Source of the DNA: Priapulus caudatus
Lineage: Eukaryota > Priapulida > Priapulimorpha > Priapulimorphida > Priapulidae
Direction of reading: 5' to 3'
Assembly: GCF_000485595.1 (NCBI RefSeq)
Contig: NW_014577720.1
Location: 21,983 to 50,208, forward strand
Length of the DNA stretch: 28,226 bases
Shown here: positions 11,197 to 20,100 of the stretch, one piece after another
How positions within the stretch are numbered: the first letter of the stretch is position 1
Layout: each line of letters opens with the position of its first letter
Translations under genes and position numbers: made by a program
The notes under the pieces: model-generated
The model's database searches: none
What the model saw: only the letters and a program-made list of their open reading frames with translations
Told to the model about the DNA's origin: nothing

Positions 11197-12535
11197 TCAG
11201 TTTTGCCTGTGTTGAATGCGCTTGTGTTCCTGAGCTTGGTCCATACTAGAGCATCTATAATCACACGTATCACACACATAGGGTTTCTCTCTCCTGTGTG
11301 AGTTCGCATGTGTGTCTTAAAGATTGGATAGTTGAGCGCACCTGTAGTCACATGTGTCACAGGCATAAGGCTTTTCGCCTGCCTTGTGAATGCGCATTGT
11401 GTTCCTTGAGGTGAGCCATACTAGAGCATCTATAATCACACGTATCACATGCAAAGGGTTTCTCTCCTGTGTGAGTTCCCTTGTGTGTCTTAAGATTGGA
11501 TAGATTGTAACGCACCTGTAGTCACATGTGTTCACAGCATAACGCTTTTCGCCTGCTATGCCTGCGCTTGTGTCTCTTGAGATTATTGGATGACGTACAT
11601 TTGTACTCGCATTTGTCACATGCATAGGGCTTTTCTCTCTGAGTGAGTTCGAAAGTGCACCTTCATATACTCAAGTGAGAATATGAATATGAACAAATGT
11701 CACACACGTAGGGTTTTTTCTTCCTGTTATGAGTGCGTTTGTGTAGCTTGAGTTTAGCACTTCAGAGCATCTGTAGTCACACGTATCACATGCATAGGGC
11801 TTCTCTCTGTGTTGATTCGTATGTGTGTCTTAAGACTGGATAGGTGACGGCACCTGTAGTCACATGTATCACACGCATAGGCGTTTCTCTCCTGTGTGAA
11901 TTCGCTTGTGTGTCTTAAGATTGGATAGTTGAGCTGCACCTGTAGTCACATGTGTCACACTTGTAGGGTTTCACTCCTGGGGTGAGTTCGCTTGTGTGCC
12001 TGAAGAGCAGAGGATGGACGTACATTTGTACTCGCATTTGTCACATGCATAGGGCTTTCACCCAAACGTGAGTTCGAAAGTGCTCCTTCAGACGACTCAA
12101 GTGAGAATATGAATATGAACAAATATCACACACATACGGTTTCTCGCCTGCATGAGTGCGTTTGTGTCGCTTTGAGGCAAGACATTTTGAAAGCAGCTAT
12201 AATCACACGTATCACACGCATAGGTTATCTCTCTCGTGTGAGGAACGCATGTGTGTCTTAAGGACTGGGATTAGCTCGAGGCGACCTGTAGTCACATGTG
12301 TCACATGCATATGGCTTTTGCCGCTGTGTGAGTTTGAAAGTGCACTTTCATACAAACTTAATTTTAGAACATGAATAATAAACAAATATCACACGCATAG
12401 GGTGTCTCTCCTGTGTGAATGAGCTATAGTGGGTCTGCAGATGCTTCTCTAGTGCGAATCTGTGCCACATGTATCACACGCGTATGGGTTCTCTTCTCTT
12501 CCTGCAGACAGCACATCTAAGTGGGAAGACTCCAT
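11197..12535 (-). CDS. C2H2 zinc-finger protein, long array, copy B (many frameshifts)
   Basis: This is the second copy of the array at 3423-4728, with the same finger order and start ([15 protein letters not shown] at 12535). Nearly every finger is interrupted by one-base insertions or losses, such as taaggactgggattagctcgaggcgacctgtag against taagactggatagctgagcgcacctgtag in A, so no open frame exceeds about 100 codons. It is nevertheless intact at finger 8, where A is broken. Loss of one g at the end (ggcaaaactgag for ggcgaaaactgag) removes the stop seen in A. The pattern argues for read errors more than decay, but a pseudogene cannot be excluded. Confidence 0.8.
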
Positions 12536-13070
12536 CACCCCACGGGTAGGGAGGCTAAGCAGTTTCTTCCCCCACGCCAGGTTCTCCCGTCTGTCGCTTA
12601 CGACTTCCTGCGAGGGAAAAAAATCAACATCAATCACCAACTTCCTTCAGCTTCAGACATTCTTACTAGTGAACACGGGTTGCGTTATCATCAATACGAT
12701 GGAGATTTGCTATGATTTGCGACCATCTCCTAAGAATATTGTTCATTAATCCACATGAGCACGCCAACATCAACTGCCCACCTATGCAAGCTGACATTTC
12801 CTACAAGTATTATGGTGATAATCGACCTCAGTCGTTGGGCACGTGACACCTATGTCCTATTGGAGTTCCCTCTGTCGACTGATGGGGTTTTGGGGAAATA
12901 TGGCTTGAATTTCGCTTTAGGAATATGCATATAAAACTAGAATGGAGTTGTCGCCAAGTACATGTATCCCCGTGATCTAGTATGAATGAAATATCTCGCT
13001 AAGGATGTACAAGTTAGGTAAATGAAATAAGTCACAAGACAAAGGGTTTGCTTTACAAGCTCATCTGCCT
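12536..13070. other. Sequence upstream of the long zinc-finger array, copy B
   Basis: This matches 4729-5256. Here the stretch preceding MESS stays open (EVVSDRRENLAWGKKLLSLP), because of insertions relative to A. It hints that the protein may begin upstream in another exon. Nothing else is recognisable. Confidence 0.5.
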
Positions 13071-13520
13071 CAGATGTGTAAGTATACAATGTCTGGTTGC
13101 GCTTACGTCAATTAAGGGCCGAGTTATAAAGTGGAAAAAAAAAAAAAACATTCAAAGGTCAAGGTCAAATAAAGGTTGCAGTGACCTGGTTTGGTATGCG
13201 ACACACTTCCCCAAGATGTGCAAGTATACCAAAGTTTTGCTCGCGCTAGCGTCAATTAGGGGGGCGAGTTATAGAACGGGAAGGAAATATGATCAAGGTC
13301 AACGTCAAGGTCACAATAAAGCGGTCGCGCAGTGACCTGGTTTTGGGTATGCGACACACCTGTCTCCCCAAGGTTGTGTAAGTATACCAAGTTTTGTCAT
13401 GCCTAGGTCAATTAGGGTGGAGTTATAGAGTGGAAAGGGAAGTCTCGCTGGCGAGCGAGTGGCTGGATAGACATGAACCATATTATTCCCGCCGACTCAT
13501 CGCGTGGCGGATACAGTAAC
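13071..13520 (+). repeat. Tandem repeat of about 145 bp, copy B
   Basis: This is the counterpart of 5257-5690, with units beginning near 13075, 13217 and 13372. Its terminal hairpin (tattcccgcc...ggcggata) is eroded by indels compared with copy A. Confidence 0.75.
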
Positions 13521-13722
13521 GCCATTTTCATGGATTCTAGGCTGCAATAAAACTTGCTAGCAGGAAACATTTTATTTCATACGTGATCCTTGTTAATACG
13601 AAAATCAAAATATGTCATATTCAATTAGTGTTTTGAAACAGATGTTACGATTTAATCATGTAACATTGTTTAAACTAACGTTTCAGTGTGTTAACCAATT
13701 ATCGCCCATCAAACATTTACAT

Positions 13723-14346
13723 GTCAAGGTCAGGATGTTAATTATTTTCAATCATATGGGAAAAATTGCAAACTTTCATCTTGCGTGGACTTCAATCTCT
13801 TAATATTTCTATTGCGCAGTTAAATATAACATGTAGTAATGATATACATGTTAATAATATCAAGAGCAGAAAAGAAGAGAAGAGTACAAGGGTAAAATGC
13901 TGAAAAGCCATGTGCAGTATTAGTCGAATTAAATAAACTTGTTCCCGTTTTATTTTGACGATTCTTTGCAGCTATTATTGATCAGCCTGTCCTACGCTTT
14001 TGCGTTCATATAAAACAAAGCCGCATGTCGCCTACGATGAGCGCTGATACTGAATAATGAGCGGCGAAAGTCTGGTATTTTCCTGAACACCGACTCGAGA
14101 TCAGTGTGGAACAGTGCCCGGTGCGTCCGCTCTCGTCGAAGTGCTTAATGCTTCCGCGTCGCCGCTAGTGGCCGCTGACTCATTTACGTCATTTACTTAC
14201 AGGATTTACGTTGCATAAGCAGACTGAAGATGGGGGGTCATCACTATGGCAATCAATAACAACACGTCATGGAGTAATGGCCCACGTCTATGACTGGAAG
14301 AAAGGATAGTAGAAGGAAAAGGAATATAATCAACAAAACTGTCGCT
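13723..14346. other. Non-coding sequence upstream of the plus-strand gene
   Basis: The duplicated segment ends at about 13722. The 600 bases that follow contain no supportable ORF with homology. They turn CpG-richer from about 14020 to 14180 (gtgcgtccgctctcgtcgaag, cgcgtcgccgctag), which could be the promoter and 5' region of the gene starting at 14347. I found no clear TATA box. Confidence 0.4.
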
Positions 14347-15781
14347 ATGGATCAAATAAAGATATTTATAACGCGGTGTAGAAAAAACAGAAGCAAGAGA
14401 AACTTGATGGATTTTTATTCGGTGTTATCTTGGCGAATCATGGTTTGAAAAGGAGCACCAATTACGATGGAGCTACACTAAAATTTGTAGACTTTACGAA
14501 GTTGTCACCTTCCGGACGGAATTTAGTGGACGACTTATGTAATAAATTTTGCAAGCAATATGAAAACAACACGATGGAAAAGTCTACAAGTACAAGATAC
14601 GCAACGTTTCTAACTGCATGGTTAACTCTAGTTTCAAAATATCTCGCGGGCGAAAAGTGCGTGAACATCGATTCAACTTGGGGACAGTGCGTAAAAAATT
14701 ACAATGGCTGTGTTCAATCAACTGACTATCTATCCGGCAAGTGCAATAGTGCAGTGCTACATTCAGTAGCCTATGCTGTGCAGAACACACTGTGCTCCTT
14801 CATTATAAGTATGTCTCAATGTACTAGTGGTACTAGCACTAGCAGAAATGTAAACGAAAAAGAAACAGTAAATCTTCACGCAGAGACGGAGTACTCGCTG
14901 CTTCGCATAGGAGGTGGCTGCATGGCTAGGCTTATCAACTTTCTACGAGTTCGCAGCCAAGGAAAGTGGAAGAAAAAACTTTATATTTTGAAATGCTGAA
15001 CTTGGCGAAAATGTGTACTTTGACCAGATCCCAGAAAAAGCTGGCTTCACTACCAACTGGTCTAGTGGCAAGAGACAGAGGTACGCATGAGTGTCAAAAC
15101 GATGTAGGCTACTTTAGTATTTAATTACTTTACTTGTACAGACTTGACTGAAGATTTTTTTCACTGTACTAGTACAGAATATGCAGAAGTTTTTTTTTGC
15201 ATATATTTTTTCTTCATGTTGTGTATTCTTACTGTATCAGTCAGAAAATTTTCCACTTTAACTATTAATCAACACTATTGCTTTTATCAGATTTTTTCTC
15301 CATAAAAAAACTGTCGTCTGTACATGTATTTGTGTCTGAATTACATGCAATAAAGATTTAATAATAAAAATAAAAATATTAGGGTACATGTGGATTCCGA
15401 AGCGCACATTTCTGACATGGCTCCGAACACTGGACAATGTTGTCAGACTTAACGCGAATGAAGATGCATTCAATCAACATGGCAAAGACCTCATTAAGGT
15501 AATGATTTTTGCTTAAATTAGTGAAATAATTAACATTATTACAGATGTAAAAAAAAACAATTATAATGTTCTTAATTAGAAAGCATTTGTTGATAACAAT
15601 TTTTACAATCTCTCACACTAAAAAGCTATACAGCAATGCATACAGTATACCTTTACACAAATTTACTGACTCAATACATTAATTACATTTATTATTCTAT
15701 ACTTAAATGTATTTAAATTACAATCCAAATAAACATGACAAATGACAGTACATACTTAAATCCAACATACATCGCAACATG

Positions 15782-15825
<44 letters not shown>

Positions 15826-16642
15826 AGTATATACTATACTACATACACATATATACATGCTAAAGTACCTATTTAGGTAACATAGCGCCATGAGCCTCAC
15901 TCGCCTGAAGTGCGACAGCGCCATGCTCTAGCTTGAAACTAAGCTTCCTGGAGACGTATAGCGGCGCCTGAAACATTTGGACGATTTAGAGCGCGGCGAA
16001 TTAGTGTCCAGAAAAGGTTGGAGCTCACCCAAAAGCTGGCCAGAGTTGGTGCGTTGGTCGAGTTGACCGTGCCCCTTTTATTATAGGCTGCATACAATGG
16101 AAAAACTTGTAATACTATATAAAGCATCCTAAACATTGACTGAAAACTATACTTACATGTCTTTAACCAGAAGCCATTACTAAAAGACTGTACGTTCTTC
16201 ACTTCACTGTAAATTATATGAAAATCCTATACATGCAGTTAGTGACAGATAATCTGGATCAAGAGCGTATTAAGAATGCCTTCTTAATACACTCTTGGCT
16301 GGATATAATAAGTCATTAAAACGGGCATGCATATCCATTCTCTTGATTTCATTCAATAGCTCAACTTGGTTTATGCATGTGACAATTGCTCAGGTGCAAG
16401 TAGCAAGCAGTTTGAAGACGAGCTCGTGGAGGCTGTTCGACACACACTATTGATGGAACATGCACAATGCAGTGAGAAGCAATAAACTCACTTTCACTAT
16501 GTGGCAGCAAAAGTTTGTGCATGCCAAGCTAAATGAATTTGTATCAGCGTTCACACAAATTCAGGCAGAAAATGAGGGTTTCACCACTACAAAGAGAGGA
16601 TTTAACCTCCGAGACAACCTGTATAGTTGTGTTAAAACGTAA
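14347..16642 (+). CDS. Three-exon protein of unknown function (frameshifts in exons 1 and 3)
   Basis: Exons are 14347-15080, 15383-15498 and 16360-16642, with junctions GAG|gtacgc...tattag|GGTAC (phase 1) and AAG|gtaatg...caatag|CTCAA (phase 0). The protein starts MDQIKIFITRCRKNRSK and includes STNYDGATLKFVDF, TEYSLLRIGGG, LPTGLVARDRGYMWIPKRTF, WLRTLDNVVRLNANEDAF, KLNEFVSAF and a C-terminal NLRDNL. Two missing bases in exon 1 (near 14425 and in the A run near 14972-14977) and an extra base near 16479 in exon 3 must be allowed; with them the phases agree at both junctions. The basic start (RCRKNRSKR) could be nuclear. I see no catalytic motif and do not recognise the family with confidence; the layout recalls lineage-specific uncharacterised invertebrate proteins. 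It converges on the P-type transposase gene. Confidence 0.62.
15499..16359. other. Intron 2 of the plus-strand gene, with (TA)n microsatellite
   Basis: This 861-base AT-rich intron carries a (TA)17 run at 15789-15822 and a near-perfect 4-base-loop hairpin at 16261-16296. An island near 15880-16080 is less AT-rich (catagcgccatgagcctcactcgcctgaagtgcgacagcgcc) and may be an inserted repeat. No exon is evident inside it. Confidence 0.6.
16261..16296. repeat. Hairpin of 16-bp arms with a 4-base loop
   Basis: aagagcgtattaagaa at 16261-16276 pairs with ttcttaatacactctt at 16281-16296, with one mismatch, around tgcc. It lies in the intron about 60 bases before the exon 3 acceptor at 16359/16360. Such an element could be a MITE tip or a structure near the splice site. 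Confidence 0.75.
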
Positions 16643-17111
16643 ATTGACCTAACCTAAACATGATTATTAACAATATTGTTATCATGACCTTTTGATTACG
16701 GTAGAAATAACAGTAGCGACATATGTCAAAGTTTAGCATTAACTATGTTTGCTATGGCTTTCTTTGTTATCTAAAACAGTATGAAAACAGTGCATTGCAA
16801 AATTGAAGTAAAGCACACCGTACTTTATAGCGTATAAGATGCACATTTTTCCAAAAAAGGCTAAAAAAAATCGCTTTCTTATACGTGAAGTTGCGATCTC
16901 CCACAGGCTAATGAATTTCCCAAGCGGCTTACAGTAGGCTACTAGTAACTTCTACCTAGACCAAACAATGAACCTTACAATACAAGTACAGGTACAACAC
17001 CGATTTTCCAAACACTGATGGCCGCGTAACCCCGTAACCGCGTCGCCACGTGGGAAAATCGGTGTTGTAGCTGTATAACAAGTATTGAAGCAGCCATACT
17101 ACGTGCAATCT
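16643..17111. other. Intergenic region between convergent genes
   Basis: This is the 469-base gap between the TAA of the plus-strand gene and the stop of the transposase. Near 16820-16900 there is gtactttatagcgtataagatgcac and, inverted, cgctttcttatacgtg, resembling a short DNA-transposon relic. A 22-bp-armed foldback lies at 16988-17074. No AATAAA stands clearly in place for either gene. Confidence 0.5.
16988..17074. mobile_element. Short foldback element with 22-bp terminal inverted repeats
   Basis: acaggtacaacaccgattttcc at 16988-17009 is mirrored by ggaaaatcggtgttgtagctgt at 17053-17074, with a single mismatch. The 43 bases between are GC-rich (gccgcgtaaccccgtaaccgcgtcgcc). It sits 38 bases past the transposase stop codon. 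It may be an independent miniature element or the terminal repeat of the transposase's own element; no second copy of these arms was found in the window. Confidence 0.7.
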
Positions 17112-20100
17112 CTACTTCTTAGTTTTTCTTATCATTGGTGCGTGTGATATCTTAAGCTCCACATCTCTGCAGCCTCTCGCACTATGATGAATGGTTTTTG
17201 TTGCTACTGCTAGGTTTCTCTTGGTCAAATAACTCCTCAGAGATGTCTCATAGTTTAATGAACTCAGTTTACCTCCGGCTCGAGCCTTAAACTGTGAAAA
17301 CAGTGTCTCAACAGCACTTCCACTAATTCTCAGTGGTGATATGAAGTTATTTGGGTGCCTTTCCATGAAACTTGAAACCAAGCCCGTGAAACCAAAGTAC
17401 ATCACTTTGAAAAGGTCCCATGTCTGAAAGAATAGGTAACATAATAGTTTATTTCATAAATAAGCTCACTGTGTTCTCCCACTATGTCCCACTGGCACAA
17501 ACACTAGCAGATAGTGTTTTCCCCCACACATGGCCAACTTCTGTCATCGTGAACGCTACCATTACCATTATTGCTACAATTGTTTTATCATTATGTATGA
17601 CTTCGTTTATGTGTTCCATGTTTTCGATGTATATTATAGCAATATTCACCTGCCAAGACAAGAAACGTCTTTCTTTGGGGCTTGTCATGTGGAATGATTC
17701 TTCCCTCTGTTGGGAAATCTCATCTGCAAACAGATAATTATTAAATATTCAAGTTATTGCCACAAAAATAGCAATAACATAGTTTGAATCTCGTTTAACA
17801 CGTTACCAAGCGAAACACAAGTATACTCGTTCGAACAAGCAGAACGCACGCCTGCGAAACATGAGTGCACTCGTGCTAACATTGTCAAATAGACCGCCGC
17901 TAAACTTGGATTATCATCGTGGTAAATATAGTGACACTCAATAGATGGGACTGGCTGCGAAAATACCAACTGATGTAGTTGTTGGCTTTTCAGGTTAATA
18001 TTTCATGTTCTTGACTTGATCACAAATGCAAACAGATATGTACACCACATTTATAATAAAGTTTAGAGATATAACAGTATAATTTACAATGCTGTTCCTA
18101 TTTACAACGAGGTGAAAACTCGTTGTAAAACATATGAGAATATGCGATAGATCCAATCGCTATTGATCCAATGTTAACAAGTCGGTGTTAAACGTGTTTT
18201 AAAAAACCGCTTATAAATAGATACATGTAGAGATACGTTATTTTATGTTAATGTTATATACCAAATATTACCTAGCAATGTCTCTAACCAGTCTTCAAAA
18301 AACTGGTAGCCTTTTCTGATGTTATCCATTGTTTTAGGATGGTTCCTGTCAATGATTTCATGGCTCAGCAGACCATTTTCGAATACGAAGTTGCAGGCCT
18401 GTAGGTAGTCTCTGGTCATTATGGTAGTTGCAGCATTGGATGGCTGTGGCTTGTCTGCTGATAACGCATGGTGTGCCAGTTCTGCCAGTACTTGCTCTTG
18501 CTGGACATAAAAAATATCACTTATGAGGAATTTCACACTTAATTATTAAGATGGAAGGCTTATATTACAGTTAAGAAATTGCATCTTTTTAGTTATGCAG
18601 ACACATACAGTATAACCTTGCAATACCACCTCGATAAGGACTTGGGAAATATTAGCGTTATAACGAGGTATCGCAATTGCAGTGTAATATTCCCACTAAA
18701 TAGCTCCCAGTTGCTAGAAAACCAATAAATATTTAAATAAACTTTGTTTGATGGGATCTGAGCGATCTAGAGCTATGGATTGGATGTGGGATCTGATCTA
18801 TAGCAAATGAGCAGCCGATACCGAGCATCACTCTCGATGGCGGTATAATGAGTGTATTTTCAATGTTTAGATAGGATCGTACATAGTTATAATGCTAGCC
18901 GTTGGCGATTAACGAGGGGCCATATTACGTTCAAATAGACACAAAAGATCTGTACACTAGCATTTACCAGGCGATAAGTGAGATTGGCAGTATAACAAGG
19001 TTTTACTGTACAACTTTATTTGGTGTATAACAATGTCTATGGCATTAATGCTATTAACTAAATTATGCACCTGCATCACTTTAGCTGGACGAACGTTCAA
19101 CTTGGTCCAGGCATCCCTTTTGATAAAGCTCTCCTGTAAGGATGGCACCTCTCTCGAAACATTTCTTGCTCTGCGATCTTTATCTCGCTTCCACATGTCC
19201 TCAACAGCCTCCCAGCCAAACACGGGGCCTCCTAGGTGTGTCACAAATCCCCTGCTTCGCCCAGTGACCGGCTTGGATTGCCAAAGAGCATTGATCATGT
19301 TTTTCAACTAGAATAACACGGGAAGGATATGAAATTAATAATATGATTATATTTATTTGTAATTTTAGATAAAATTAACAGTTTGAGTGTTTGCACTGTG
19401 CACAGTTCTAAGCACATCTAATCTGGGCTTCACCTTAACACTACTTCATTTAACAATGATTAGGACTTTATGTTCAATCATGGAAGGGGTTAATCAGAAT
19501 GAAATAAAATAAATGAAGAGCTACTGGCACATTGTTAATGTGGCTGTTACTTATTTATCATTAATGTTTTCAGGCTCATAATGAGTCATAGTTTCATGTT
19601 TTGAAAATAATTTAAATTAAACCTAGTTCTTGAATTTCTCACACGTTTGTGTACATCAGCTATCCTTCATAAAAATGTATCATCATAAACCTCCAATTGC
19701 CATCAAAAATATTTCACTGAACCCATTGTGGTGAAAAAAGAAAACTAACAAACCTGATGTGAAGGACAGATAATCCAGAAGACAGGAATGTCCGGTTGAA
19801 ACCAATTCCAGAACCAAGAGGAAACATCGTGAGGATTTGGTACGGGTTGGTCGCTCATTCCATACGGCCCTTTTCCTGCACCTGTCACATTCTTAATGGT
19901 TGCTAAGTTAGTACTTGCACCATCGCACACAATACTGTTCACAACGAAGCCATGTCTATGGAGCAGACGCATTGTGTCTTGAAGACAGGCAATGATGTGG
20001 GATGGTTGCTGGACACCTTCCGACGTGTAGTATGGCCCAACAAGGTCGAAATCTGAGGTGCAGTCTCGCCACAAAAACTGCAAACAGTACTTGGCTTTTT

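Larger units (their letters stand above)
7743..13722. repeat. Copy B of the segmental duplication
   Basis: This is the second copy of the unit at 1-5872, in the same orientation. Its true left end cannot be placed because copy A is cut by the window start. It is rich in one-base insertions relative to A, most clearly in 11200-12500, where they break the zinc-finger frame about every 100 bases. In parts of the short zinc-finger array the situation reverses: B is open where A is shifted. Confidence 0.93.

Noticed and set aside
16820-16900. Transposon relic with cgtataagatgcac and an inverted cttatacgtg
   Set aside because: Both ends could not be defined and no target duplication was found; it is noted only within the intergenic entry.
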